DNA of 64,000 nucleotides from Anaerolineae bacterium (lineage in GTDB: Bacteria; Chloroflexota; Anaerolineae; 4572-78; J111), in assembly GCA_023151115.1 (NCBI GenBank), contig JAKLJP010000034.1, forward strand, positions 1 to 64,000, read 5' to 3'. The notes under the pieces are model-generated. The model worked only from the letters and a program-made list of their open reading frames with translations, made no database searches and was not told the DNA's origin. Positions 40,369 through 48,735 of this stretch are shown here, in pieces (positions within the stretch are counted from its first letter, which is position 1; each line of letters starts with the position of its first letter). The position numbers and the translations under genes were made by a program.

Positions 40369-40578
40369 ATGGATTTGCAAGAAATCGAAATAATTATTGG
40401 TAAGGACGGTCAGGTTCAGCTTTTGGTGCGGGGGGTGAAGGGCCTGACCTGTTTGGAGTTAACCAAAGAGTTGGAAGCAGTGCTGGGCGGCCAGATCAAG
40501 GCGCGAGAGATGACCCCCGAAGCTCAGGAAACGGCTAAAGAGCAGGTCGAGCAGTGGCAGTGGCAGAAAAACGGGTAA
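40369..40578 (+). CDS. DUF2997 protein
   Basis: This 69-residue protein (MDLQEIEIIIGKDGQVQLLV, then GLTCLELTKELEAVLGG) matches the DUF2997 family, which usually sits next to DUF1257. Its function is unknown. It probably continues the DUF1257 operon despite a repeat of about 100 nt between them. An intrinsic terminator follows at 40623. Confidence 0.85.
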   Translation: MDLQEIEIIIGKDGQVQLLVRGVKGLTCLELTKELEAVLGGQIKAREMTPEAQETAKEQVEQWQWQKNG

Positions 40579-40622
40579 AAAGCAAATGACCATCTCCTAA
40601 CACAGTTTGTCTGTTTTAGCAG

Positions 40623-40652
40623 AAGGCCACCCTTATCGGTGGCCTTTTTTTT
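40623..40652 (+). terminator. Intrinsic terminator after the DUF2997 gene
   Basis: AAGGCCACC pairs with GGTGGCCTT, followed by seven or eight T. Confidence 0.85.
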
Positions 40653-40997
40653 GTCCGCCTGACTCTGCCGGAGCGTTTTTTGGAGCGCTTTTAGATTACA
40701 TTTTTGGTGCGCTGGACAGGTATAGTGGGTTATATAACCGATCTAACCGGTGGTTATAACCAATTTAAACCCTAAAACCTATCTTTTGGGAGATTCGTTA
40801 TCAACCATTTGCGGCTATACTGGGATTATCTTTGTTTCAAAAATTTGATTCTCTCATGAGTTTGATATTCAACCTGGGTTCGATATTTTCTGATCGCATC
40901 CTGAGTAGCCTTGAACGCAGTGAAAGGCGTATCGAAGGGTGCGATTTAGGAAACTCCGCACTGAGGTTGCTATTTTGATTGCAACGAGGTTAAACAG
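40653..40997. promoter_or_regulatory. Control region of the FAD monooxygenase gene
   Basis: Two dyads, GGTTATATAACC (40730-40741) and GGTTATAACC (40752-40761), are separated by about one helical turn and could be an operator. The repeat copy at 40893-40966 follows. AACGAGG before ATG 40998 is the ribosome-binding site. No other gene is seen. Confidence 0.4.
40893..40966. repeat. Dispersed repeat CCTGAGTAGCC, copy 2
   Basis: ATCGCATCCTGAGTAGCCTT and CGAAGGGTGCGATTTAGG form inverted ends; it matches 36690-36763 and 48467-48600. Confidence 0.85.
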
Positions 40998-42329
40998 ATG
41001 AATGACAAGACAATTATCGCTCGCAACCTGTCGAACCCGGCGGCCTTTGGCCATGCCGTAGTTATCGGCAGTGGGATTGCCGGCCTGACCGCCGCGCGAG
41101 TGTTGGCCGATTACTTTGCCAGAGTCACAATTATCGAACGGGACAGCCAGCTCGATGCGCCGCAGTTCCGGCGGGGTGTGCCCCAGGCTCACCACGCTCA
41201 CTCGCTGCCGGTGCGAGGCCAGCAGCTTTTGGAAAAACAGTTCCCCGGCCTGACCGTCGAATTAATCAGCCAGGGTGCGGAAGCGGTGCATGGGGGCAGC
41301 GAGATGGCCTTTTTTGTGGCCGGGGAGTATCACCAGGTCCGCCAGCAGGGCGGGCTTATCACCCTGAGCAGCAGCCGGCCGCTGCTGGAAAGCGCCCTCT
41401 ACCGCCGGGTAGCGGTCCAGCCGGGGGTGCGGATTCTCCCCGAGCACGGCGTCGAAGCATTGCTGGTTGACCGGTCAAAACGGCGGGTAACCGGGGTGCG
41501 CCTGCGCCGTCGCGGCGGCTGGTCGGTCCAGGAAGCCACCCTGGTGGCTGACCTGGTGCTGGACGCCAGCGGGCGCGATTCTCAAGCGCCGCAATGGTTG
41601 GCCGATTTGGGGTATACCGCGCCCCAGGAAACGGTGGTCAACGCCTTTACCGGCTACAGCAGCCGCCTGTACCGCCGTCCGGCCAACTTTGGCCAAAGCT
41701 GGAAAACCCTATATGTCCGTCCCACACCTACCCACAGTACTCGCGGCGGGGTGATCCTGCCCATCGAGGGCGACCGCTGGCATGTGACGCTACACGGGAT
41801 GGCCGGCGATCATCCCCCGACGAGCGAAGCCGGCTTTCTGGACTTTGCCCGCAGCCTGGCGGCGCCGCAGTTTTACGAAGCTCTATGCGCCGCCGAACCG
41901 TTGACCGAACCACGCGGCTACCGCCGCACCGAAAACCGGACGCGCCATTACGAGCGGCTGCCGCGCTATCTGGAAGGGCTGCTGGTCTGTGGCGATGCGG
42001 TCTTCACCCTCAATCCCGTCCACGCCATGGGGATGACGGCGGCGGTGTTGGGCAGCTTGGCTCTGGATAAGACGCTGCAAGCCTATGGCGCTGCTCCCAA
42101 CCTGATGGGGCTGGCCGGCGCGTTTCAGCAGCGCTTGAGCCGGACCATAGCCGAACTGTGGAAGCTCACTACCGATCAGGATCAGCGTTGGCCGCAGGTG
42201 GAAGTGATCGACCCGTTGGAACAGGCCCGCCGAGAACGCCGCCAACTGGCCGCCAAAATAGCCCAGGGATCTGCCAAACGGCGAGAGCGAACCCCCAGTA
42301 ATAGCGGGCTGAGCGTGGCTTTTACCTAA
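40998..42329 (+). CDS. FAD-dependent monooxygenase/oxidoreductase
   Basis: This 443-residue flavoprotein has the dinucleotide loop VVIGSGIAGLTAARVLAD, a second FAD motif (ADLVLDASGRDS) and the late GD motif (GLLVCGDAVFTLNPVHAMGM). It is of the aromatic-ring hydroxylase/geranylgeranyl reductase type. Neither quinone nor carotenoid genes are nearby, so the substrate is open. The start has GAGG about 10 nt upstream. The following PQ-loop-like gene is 122 nt away. Confidence 0.8.
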   Translation: MNDKTIIARNLSNPAAFGHAVVIGSGIAGLTAARVLADYFARVTIIERDSQLDAPQFRRGVPQAHHAHSLPVRGQQLLEKQFPGLTVELISQGAEAVHGGSEMAFFVAGEYHQVRQQGGLITLSSSRPLLESALYRRVAVQPGVRILPEHGVEALLVDRSKRRVTGVRLRRRGGWSVQEATLVADLVLDASGRDSQAPQWLADLGYTAPQETVVNAFTGYSSRLYRRPANFGQSWKTLYVRPTPTHSTRGGVILPIEGDRWHVTLHGMAGDHPPTSEAGFLDFARSLAAPQFYEALCAAEPLTEPRGYRRTENRTRHYERLPRYLEGLLVCGDAVFTLNPVHAMGMTAAVLGSLALDKTLQAYGAAPNLMGLAGAFQQRLSRTIAELWKLTTDQDQRWPQVEVIDPLEQARRERRQLAAKIAQGSAKRRERTPSNSGLSVAFT

Positions 42330-42360
42330 CCAAGATAAACCGAAACCAAAAGAGCTTTTT

Positions 42361-42418
42361 GCCACAAATTGCACGAATTTACACTAAATTTTTCGTGCTA
42401 ATTCGTGCAATTTGTGGC
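42361..42418. repeat. Inverted repeat GCCACAAATTGCACGAATT
   Basis: GCCACAAATTGCACGAATT and AATTCGTGCAATTTGTGGC form a nearly perfect 19-nt stem after the monooxygenase stop. Confidence 0.85.
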
Positions 42419-42451
42419 GAAGTTTTTACTCAATAGATAAAGAAACTGGTA

Positions 42452-42736
42452 ATGGATACTCAACAACTTTCTCTGCTGGCCGGAGCTGTCTCCAGCCTTA
42501 TCTTTGTCGGCAGTCACGTGCCGATGCTGCGCCGGGCCTACCGGACCAGAGATTTACACTCCTACAGCCGTTTGAACCTGATCTTGGTCAATGTAGGCAA
42601 CCTGATCTATTGGCTTTACCTGATCAGTCTGCCGCCGGGGCCGGTCTGGGTCTTACACTCGTTTTATACCATTTCTAGTGCTTGGCTGCTGCTGTGGTAC
42701 TGCCGGTTACATTCGTGTGATTGGAGGCGGTCATGA
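42452..42736 (+). CDS. Small PQ-loop/SemiSWEET-like membrane protein
   Basis: The 94-residue protein has three predicted helices (LAGAVSSLIFVGSHVPMLRR, LILVNVGNLIYWLYLISL, SFYTISSAWLLLWYC), the size and layout of SemiSWEET sugar carriers. The PQ motif is altered to PM (SHVPMLRRAYRTRDLHSYS). Such proteins work as dimers that move sugars or amino acids. The start at 42452 has a weak ribosome-binding site. The assignment is by topology only. Confidence 0.6.
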   Translation: MDTQQLSLLAGAVSSLIFVGSHVPMLRRAYRTRDLHSYSRLNLILVNVGNLIYWLYLISLPPGPVWVLHSFYTISSAWLLLWYCRLHSCDWRRS

Positions 42737-42764
42737 TTGAAACTGGCGACTTGTCAATGTTAAA

Positions 42765-42860
42765 ATGATATGGAAGGACACGGCCCTACGCCTACCCCAC
42801 ACGGGGCGACCGCCAGGGTGCGCCCCTCCATCAACCCATCAAATTAACATTCACAGTGTG
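42765..42860. repeat. GC-rich imperfect hairpin region
   Basis: GGAAGGACACGGCCC and GGGCGACCGCC, with GGTGCGCCCCTCC, form an imperfect inverted structure between the PQ-loop-like and cytochrome genes. No protein is encoded. Confidence 0.4.
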
Positions 42861-43241
42861 CTAGGGGGTGTGGATCGAGCGAAGGTAGGCCACAATAGCC
42901 TGCAACTGCTCATCGGTCAGGGCCGGATTGCCACCTTTAGGCGGCATGGCCACCCCGCTGGTATTGAGCGGATCATCCGCCGGGCGGCCAGTCTTGATAA
43001 AGGCCAGCAGCTCCGCATCAGACAGGCCGGCGACAAATTCGCTGCTGTTCAAGGGTTTGCCCAGCCCGGCGATGCCCTCACCGGACGGGCCGTGACAGGG
43101 GCTGCAATAGCTAACAAAGATCTGCTCGCCGTTGATAGGGATGTCGCCATTGGCCGGCGCGGAGGAGATTGTCTGGGCCTCACTGCACGCGGCTACTATT
43201 AAGAGTAAGATTAAAATAAGCAAGGGTATCAGAAATTTCAT
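42861..43241 (-). CDS. c-type cytochrome lipoprotein
   Basis: The 126-residue protein has a lipobox (LLLIVAAC) so it is membrane-anchored on the outer side, and one haem-c site CSPCHGPSGEG with a probable Met ligand in GVAMPPKGG. It probably carries electrons between membrane complexes. The start at 43241 is typical. It converges with the PQ-loop-like gene. Confidence 0.88.
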   Translation of the reverse strand: MKFLIPLLILILLLIVAACSEAQTISSAPANGDIPINGEQIFVSYCSPCHGPSGEGIAGLGKPLNSSEFVAGLSDAELLAFIKTGRPADDPLNTSGVAMPPKGGNPALTDEQLQAIVAYLRSIHTP

Positions 43242-43277
43242 TACATCTGCCTGTTATCTGAGGAGTGTTTACGCGCT

Positions 43278-43415
43278 TGAGCACGCCACCGACGCGAAGC
43301 GTGAAAATGGAGTGCAAAGCTTGCCTTGCGACCTGGCAAAGCAAGCAACCGGTCTATTTACGAAGGAGTTGGACAGTCCCTTGGAGACGACACCGACAAT
43401 GAAAATTACTTTCTG
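43278..43415 (+). repeat. GGAGTGCAA palindrome unit, copy d (left arm intact, right arm lost)
   Basis: CACCGACGCGAAGCGTGAAAATGG and AGTGCAAAGCTTGCC are present, but the right arm ends early and GGTCTATTTACGAAGGAGTT follows, then the start of another unit (GACGACACCGACAATGAAAAT). It shows how one unit end abuts the next. It has no gene downstream in the usual place, only a 5-codon ATG frame. Confidence 0.7.
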
Positions 43416-43437
43416 ACTACTGGCTACTGATTACTGA
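43411..43437. repeat. Heptad-word tract overlapping the clpA stop codon
   Basis: CTGACTA, CTGGCTA, CTGATTA and CTGACAA follow at 7-nt spacing. The last residues of ClpA (VVSNQ and stop) are encoded within it. Confidence 0.75.
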
Positions 43438-45691
43438 CAACTATTTTCAATGAAGTATAAGTCAAACTGATCTCATTGTCCACCACATCCACCCAGGCGG
43501 TCCCACCGCCGTCGGCCAGCTCGCCAAAGAGCATGGCTTCGGCCAGGGGTTTGCGTAGCTTGTCGTCAATCAGGCGCGACATAGGCCGCGCGCCAAAATC
43601 TTTGTGATAGCCGTGTTGAGCCAGCCAGTTCCGGGCGGCTTCGCTTAGCTCCAGGCTGATCTGCTTGGGTCGTAGGGCGGCCCTTAGCTCGTTGACCTGC
43701 TTATCCACAATTTGTTTGATCGTTTCGGTGGAGAGGGTATCAAAGCGAACCACCGCATCCAGCCGATTGCGAAATTCGGGGCTGAATAGGTGCTCCAACG
43801 GCTTTTTAGCCGGGTCGCCGGCGGTGGCTGGGGCAAAACCCATCGGCTGAGCGGTCAATTCCCTGGCCCCGGCGTTGGTGGTCATAATCAGAATAACGTT
43901 GCGAAAATCGGCCCGGCGGCCGGTGTTGTCGGTCAGTGTGGCGTGATCCATTACCTGCAGCAAAATATTAAACAGGTCGGGATGAGCCTTCTCGATTTCG
44001 TCGAGCAGCACCACCGAGTAGGGATGGCGGCGGACGGCATCGGTCAGCAAGCCGCCTTGGTCAAAGCCGACATAACCGGGGGGGGCGCCAATCAGGCGGC
44101 TAACGGTGTGCTTTTCGGAATATTCGCTCATATCGTAGCGCAGCAGTTCCACCCCCAGCGAGCGGCTCAACACGCGGGCCAGTTCAGTCTTGCCGACGCC
44201 GGTCGGCCCAAAAAAAAGGAACGAACCCACTGGCTTGTCGGGCAGGCGCAGGCCGGCCCGCGACAGGCGAATGGCGGCGACGATGGCTTCAATCGCCCCG
44301 GCCTGGCCGAAGATGTACTGACGCAGGGTGCTGTCCAGGTGTTTCAGGCGGGTGCGGTCGTCGCCGGAAACGCTTTCGGCGGGGACGCGGGCCATGGCTG
44401 CCACCACTGCCTCGACTTCAGGCCGGTCCAGCACCTCCTTGCGGGCTGCGACGGGCTGGATGCGCTGGCGCGCCCCGGCTTCGTCCAAGACATCAATGGC
44501 CTTGTCGGGCAGGAAGCGGTCGTTAATATGTTTGGCGGCCAGTTCGGCGGCAGCCCGGATGGCCGCGTCGGTGTAGCTGATCTCGTGATGTTCCTCAAAG
44601 CGAGGTTTCAAGCCGGTCAGGATTTGGACCGTTTCCTCAACCGATGGCTCGAGGATGTCAATTTTTTGAAAGCGCCGGGCCAGGCCGCGATCTTTCTCCA
44701 GGGCTTTGTACTCTTCGTGGGTGGTCGAGCCGATACAGCGTAATTCGCCGCTGGCCAGGACTGGCTTGAGCAGGCTGGAGGCATCCACCGAGCCGCCGCT
44801 GGTGGCCCCCGCGCCGACAACAGTGTGGATTTCGTCAATAAACAGAATGGAGCGAGGTTTATCTTGCAGCGCCCGCAGCACCCCTTTAACCCGCTCTTCA
44901 AACTGGCCGCGAAACTTGGTCCCGGCCAGCAGCAGGCCTATATCCAAAGCAAAGATGTGGACCTCTTTTAACAGGTCGGGTACCTGGCCTTCGTAAATGC
45001 GAGTAGCCAGACCATAGACCATGGCCGTTTTACCTACTCCGGCATCACCCACCAACAAAGGATTATTCTTGAGCCGGCGACACAAGACCTGGATGGTCCG
45101 TTCCAGTTCGGCGGCGCGGCCAATCAGAGGGTCTATCTTGCCGCTGGCGGCCAGCTCCACCAAGTCGGTGGTGAAGGCGGCCAAGGGGTCTTTGACCCGC
45201 TCGCCGGCTTCCTCGTCTTCATCGGCCATCTCGGTGGGGACCGCCTCTTCGCGGCTGATCCCGTGCGAGATGTAATTCAACACGTCGAGCCGGGTGACGC
45301 CCTGCTGCTCCAGCAGGTAGCGAGCCTGCGAGTCCGGTTCTTCCAGCAGCGCGGCCAGTACATCGCCGCTTTCAAGCTGCGACTGGCTGGCCGATTGGGC
45401 GTGCCAGACCGCCCGCGACAGCACCCGCCGGAAGCCCAGCGTTTCTTCAGGCTCCAGGTGCAGCTTTTCGGGCAGTTGTTCCATATTTTTGTTCAGGTAG
45501 GCGTTCAACTCTTGGCGCAGCCGTTTCAAATCTGCGCCACAGGCCGTCAGGATTTCGCTGGCCCTGGCTTCCTGGGTCAAGGCCAGCAGCAGATGTTCCA
45601 GGGTGACATATTCGTGGCGGCGCTGGCGGGCCTCGGCCATGGCGTTGATCAAGCTTTGGTGTAAAGTTTCAGGGATAATCGGTGTGCTCAT
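43424..45691 (-). CDS. clpA: ATP-dependent Clp protease ATP-binding subunit ClpA
   Basis: The 755-residue AAA+ unfoldase has the N-terminal Clp-N repeats ([19 protein letters not shown]), D1 with Walker [10 protein letters not shown] and D2 with [16 protein letters not shown]. It unfolds substrates for ClpP. ClpS at 45688 overlaps its start as ATGA, giving the N-degron pathway pair. Sensor and arginine-finger regions ([28 protein letters not shown]) look normal. The C-terminal end overlaps a heptad-word tract. Confidence 0.93.
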   Translation of the reverse strand: MSTPIIPETLHQSLINAMAEARQRRHEYVTLEHLLLALTQEARASEILTACGADLKRLRQELNAYLNKNMEQLPEKLHLEPEETLGFRRVLSRAVWHAQSASQSQLESGDVLAALLEEPDSQARYLLEQQGVTRLDVLNYISHGISREEAVPTEMADEDEEAGERVKDPLAAFTTDLVELAASGKIDPLIGRAAELERTIQVLCRRLKNNPLLVGDAGVGKTAMVYGLATRIYEGQVPDLLKEVHIFALDIGLLLAGTKFRGQFEERVKGVLRALQDKPRSILFIDEIHTVVGAGATSGGSVDASSLLKPVLASGELRCIGSTTHEEYKALEKDRGLARRFQKIDILEPSVEETVQILTGLKPRFEEHHEISYTDAAIRAAAELAAKHINDRFLPDKAIDVLDEAGARQRIQPVAARKEVLDRPEVEAVVAAMARVPAESVSGDDRTRLKHLDSTLRQYIFGQAGAIEAIVAAIRLSRAGLRLPDKPVGSFLFFGPTGVGKTELARVLSRSLGVELLRYDMSEYSEKHTVSRLIGAPPGYVGFDQGGLLTDAVRRHPYSVVLLDEIEKAHPDLFNILLQVMDHATLTDNTGRRADFRNVILIMTTNAGARELTAQPMGFAPATAGDPAKKPLEHLFSPEFRNRLDAVVRFDTLSTETIKQIVDKQVNELRAALRPKQISLELSEAARNWLAQHGYHKDFGARPMSRLIDDKLRKPLAEAMLFGELADGGGTAWVDVVDNEISLTYTSLKIVVSNQ

Positions 45692-46008
45692 TCCGGCTCC
45701 ATGCTACACATTAAAGGAAATTGGGCCTCCTGGGCCAACTGCAACACCCGCTGCACTTTGGTTTCGGCGATGTCGCGTTGGTAAACGCCCGCAATGCCAA
45801 TGCCGTTGTGATGCACATCCAGCATAATGCGCACCGCCTCGGCTTCGGATTTATGAAAAACGGCAATCAAAACCATCACCACAAATTCCATGGTGGTGTA
45901 GTTGTCGTTGTGCAGTAATACTTTGTACAAGCGAGGCTTGTCCACCTTCTGCTGCTGTTCTTGCTCGGTGGCAATGCCTCCTTCTTCTTCGGGCCAATAG
46001 TTAGGCAT
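45688..46008 (-). CDS. clpS: ATP-dependent Clp protease adaptor ClpS
   Basis: The 106-residue adaptor has the core YKVLLHNDNYTTMEFVVMVLIAVF and DVHHNGIGIAGVYQRDIAE, with the N-degron pocket residues. It delivers proteins with destabilising N-termini to ClpA. The stop overlaps the clpA start (ATGA), so the pair is translationally coupled. The start at 46008 lacks a strong ribosome-binding site. Confidence 0.93.
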   Translation of the reverse strand: MPNYWPEEEGGIATEQEQQQKVDKPRLYKVLLHNDNYTTMEFVVMVLIAVFHKSEAEAVRIMLDVHHNGIGIAGVYQRDIAETKVQRVLQLAQEAQFPLMCSMEPE

Positions 46009-46024
46009 GGGTGTAATAATTGTG

Positions 46025-46157
46025 GATTGAATGATGAATTGTGAATGAAAATCGTTAACAATTTATACGGCAAGGGTATCCCTCTGGGACAATTGGCTAT
46101 TCATACTGCAAGGGCGCTCTGCGCGCCTTTGGCGTCCCTTTGGAACCATTCACAATT
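46025..46157. repeat. Inverted repeat with heptad words (TGAATGA / CATTCACAATT)
   Basis: TGAATGA, TGAATTG and TGAATGA follow at 7-nt spacing and AATTGTGAATG (46037-46047) pairs with CATTCACAATT (46147-46157). It fills the gap upstream of clpS; the rest of 46009-46245 contains GCGCTCTGCGCGCC and no gene. Confidence 0.65.
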
Positions 46158-46245
46158 TTTTATTGTATCCGGGGAATAGGGTCGGGTCAAGTAGGCTCTT
46201 TGTTAAATTTGCTACCTGTTTAACAACTCGATATTATTACTGAAG

Positions 46246-46327
46246 TCCCAGGGGACGACACCGACGCGAAACATAAAATAGGAGTGCAAAGCTTGCTTTG
46301 CACTCCTATTTACGAAGGAGAACCTGA
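46246..46327 (+). repeat. GGAGTGCAA palindrome unit, copy e (shortest, perfect)
   Basis: GGAGTGCAAAGC and GCTTTGCACTCC are perfect 12-nt arms around TT (46281-46306). GGGGACGACACCGACGCGAA precedes and CTATTTACGAAGGAGAACC follows. The AAGGAG is the ribosome-binding site of the gene at 46328. Confidence 0.9.
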
Positions 46328-47344
46328 ATGATTGAACTGGAGGCGCTGCTGGCGCCGATTCGGGCGCTGCATGAGCGCATCCGCGAGGCGGTGGTGGCTG
46401 CCTGCGAGCAAAGCGCCCTGGAAGAAATGGCTCAGGTGGTGCAAGATACCACAGGCGACACCATTTTTGCCGTGGACCGGGTGAGCGAGGAACTGCTGCT
46501 GGAGTTCTTTGAGCGTGAAATTGCGGTCACCACCCCGTTGGTGTTGATTGCCGAAGGGCTGCCCGGAGGCCGGGCTATCTTACCCCATGGCGCCGCCGAG
46601 AGTGACGCCGTCTGGCGGATTATTATGGACCCGATTGATGGCACGCGCGGCATTATGTACCAAAAGCGCAGCGCCTGGATTTTGACCGGCGTGGCCCCCA
46701 ATCGCGGGCCGGCCACCTGTTTGTCTGACATTGAATTGGCGGTGCAGACCGAAATCCCGCTGCTCAAGCAGCATCTCAGCGATGTGGTCTGGGCCAAACG
46801 CGGCCAGGGCGCGCAGGCCGAGCGGTATAACCGCCTGACCGGCGAGCGCCGGCCGCTGCGTTTATTACCGTCACGGGCCGGGACCATTGCTCACGGCTAC
46901 GCCATGCTGGCCCGTTTTTTCCCCGGCGGCCGCGAGGAACTGGCCGCCATTGACGAAGAAATTATCCGCGGCGCGCTTGGCCCGGTGCGGCCCGGCAAGG
47001 CCCACTGCTTTGAAGACCAATATATTTGCACCGGCGGCCAGTTTTATGAACTGATGGCCGGCCACGATCGCTTTGTGGCCGATCTGCGGCCCCTGCTGGA
47101 AACAGTGCTGGCCCGGAGCGGTCTGGCCTTGGGCCTGTGCTGCCACCCCTACGACCTCTGCACGGAACTGATCGCCCGTGAGGCGGGCGTCATCATCACC
47201 GACCCGGCCGGCCAGCCCTTGCGTGCTCCGCTCAATGTTGACACAGATGTAGCATGGGCCGGTTACGCCAACGCCCGCCTCCAGGCCCAAATCGAGCCGC
47301 TGCTGCAAGCTGCGCTGCGCCAGCGGGGCTTGCTGGCAGAATAG
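46328..47344 (+). CDS. Inositol monophosphatase-family protein
   Basis: The 338-residue protein has the Mg-binding motif [16 protein letters not shown] and the N-terminal [20 protein letters not shown], typical of the IMPase/FBPase superfamily. The usual second motif (WDxAAG) is not clear, so it is a distant member. It probably removes phosphate from a sugar or inositol phosphate. ATG 46328 uses the ribosome-binding site of a repeat unit. It is monocistronic. Confidence 0.75.
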   Translation: MIELEALLAPIRALHERIREAVVAACEQSALEEMAQVVQDTTGDTIFAVDRVSEELLLEFFEREIAVTTPLVLIAEGLPGGRAILPHGAAESDAVWRIIMDPIDGTRGIMYQKRSAWILTGVAPNRGPATCLSDIELAVQTEIPLLKQHLSDVVWAKRGQGAQAERYNRLTGERRPLRLLPSRAGTIAHGYAMLARFFPGGREELAAIDEEIIRGALGPVRPGKAHCFEDQYICTGGQFYELMAGHDRFVADLRPLLETVLARSGLALGLCCHPYDLCTELIAREAGVIITDPAGQPLRAPLNVDTDVAWAGYANARLQAQIEPLLQAALRQRGLLAE

Positions 47345-47352
47345 AAAACTCG

Positions 47353-47443
47353 GCAGATCCAATTTTCGAGGGGTGAGGCACGCCCACGTACCGAACACCG
47401 CCGCACGGGGGCGTGCTGGCCCCTCAAATTTGGATTCACTGAG
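47353..47443. repeat. Long imperfect hairpin GATCCAATTTT
   Basis: GATCCAATTTTCGAGGGG and CCCCTCAAATTTGGATTC pair around a GC-rich CGCCCACGTACC core between two convergent genes. It could act as a bidirectional terminator, but has no long T tract. Confidence 0.7.
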
Positions 47444-47449
47444 GCTGGA

Positions 47450-48151
47450 TTAATAGGGAAAAGCGGCGGCTAACGCCTGCTGAGTGGCGCTGATGGGCGA
47501 GGTCACGGCAATAAAGTAACGGTCGTTGTTCCAGGCCAGACCGTAGGCTCTATCGGCAAAATCGGGGGCGGCCCATTGAATATAGTTATCTTCGATATAG
47601 AGCCGTTCTTTCCATTCGGTCAGGGTGGCGCGCTCTTCCAGCAGTTTTTTATAATTTTCCAGGTAGCGCCGGGCATTGATATAAGATTTGGCCTCGATCA
47701 TGACCACCGTTGCCGGGTTGCCAATCGCGTCCAGGTAGGTTCCCCGCACCGTATCCGCGCCAACAAAGGGATCTTCAAAGACCATTTCTTTTTTCAAATC
47801 AACAAGTTTGAACTCACCCACAGTACGGGGCATGGCGTCTTCCAAAAATTTATTGGTCGGCGGGGTGGGCCGGGCTTCGATGCCGTAAGGGGCCGGGTCA
47901 TCCAGATTGGCCGGGATGACCAGGTTAGCCGGGGTACACAGCCAGAAGCCAATCGCCAGCAAAATGAGCGAAATCACCATAAAGCGGATTGCCGCCCGGC
48001 GCTGCTGAGCCGGCGTTTCCATCGTCGCTACGTCGTCTACCAATTCCGGGTTGTAACCTTGCGGCGCAATCAACGACTCCAGTTCGGGGTCGGGTGGGCC
48101 TTGCGCCGCCTGGAGTTCTGAGTCTTTGGGGCGACCGTTTGTCTCGGGCAT
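47450..48151 (-). CDS. Single-pass membrane protein of unknown function
   Basis: This 233-residue protein has a soluble N-terminal part of about 55 residues, one helix (FMVISLILLAIGFWLC) and an external domain of about 155 residues, including ARPTPPTNKFLEDAMP and AKSYINARRYLENYKKLLEE. I do not recognise it. The start at 48151 is typical. It has a palindrome unit copy about 55 nt upstream. Confidence 0.65.
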   Translation of the reverse strand: MPETNGRPKDSELQAAQGPPDPELESLIAPQGYNPELVDDVATMETPAQQRRAAIRFMVISLILLAIGFWLCTPANLVIPANLDDPAPYGIEARPTPPTNKFLEDAMPRTVGEFKLVDLKKEMVFEDPFVGADTVRGTYLDAIGNPATVVMIEAKSYINARRYLENYKKLLEERATLTEWKERLYIEDNYIQWAAPDFADRAYGLAWNNDRYFIAVTSPISATQQALAAAFPY

Positions 48152-48181
48152 ACTGCTCTAACCTGTTTTTGTATTCTTAGA

Positions 48182-48275
48182 AACTGTCTGAAAAGTGCCT
48201 GAGATAGGAGTGCAAACCTTGGTTTGCCGGGCAAAGCAAGCCTTGCACTCCAGCTTTTCAGACAGCCTCTTATAA
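48182..48275 (-). repeat. GGAGTGCAA palindrome unit, copy f, nested in GAGGCTGTCTGAAAAG arms
   Basis: Inner arms GGAGTGCAAACCTTGG and CAAGCCTTGCACTCC (48207-48251) sit inside outer arms CTGTCTGAAAAG and CTTTTCAGACAG. It lies upstream of the gene starting at 48151, but does not supply its ribosome-binding site. Confidence 0.85.
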
Positions 48276-48735
48276 GTTGGTTGCAGATATTTATCTGTAA
48301 CCCAAATGGGCAGAGTTAACTCTGCTAATTACCCGTTACGGATACACCTCCGTAACGATCTGAATGGATGAACTTTAATTGGTTCGTCTATGAGTCTGGC
48401 AGGATTATACTCAAGAATTTGGGGGCAATCAAACCCCGGCAGATGGGGCAACAACACCAACGTAACTCCTCACTGCACCCTTCGATACGGCCTCCAGGCC
48501 GTTCCGGCCTACTCAGGATGCGGTGAGGAGCGTCCTGAGTAGCTGCGGAACAACGTGGGGCAGCGTATCGAAGGACGCTGCCTGGTGAGTAGTGACACAC
48601 AACCCCTCAATCGATTTGGCTCAAATGCAAGTTAAGGCGGGGAACAGTAATTCAGCAAGTCCAGACCTGACAGGTACGCTGCGCGAACGCCTGTCAGGTC
48701 TTCATACTCCAAAAAACAGGTTATTTCTGGGCAGA
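48276..48735. repeat. Repeat-filled gap, including CCTGAGTAGC copy 3 (48467-48600)
   Basis: The stretch holds a small hairpin CGTTACGGATACACC / TCCGTAACG near 48343-48360, then 48467-48600 with CACCCTTCGATACGG, CTACTCAGGATGCGG and CGTCCTGAGTAGC words. It ends with the GACCTGACAGG hairpin at 48664-48700. No gene was found. Confidence 0.7.
48664..48700. repeat. Dispersed hairpin GACCTGACAGG, copy 2
   Basis: GACCTGACAGG and CCTGTCAGGTC enclose TACGCTGCGCGAACG; it is the inverted copy of 22841-22877 with about 3 differences. Confidence 0.85.

Noticed and set aside
43790..44743. Plus-strand open frame opposite clpA
   Set aside because: It is a shadow of clpA; composition is typical of antisense translation.
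9019..48251. The palindromic repeats as a CRISPR array
   Set aside because: Copies are scattered over 39 kb without regular spacing or spacers, and no cas gene is visible.
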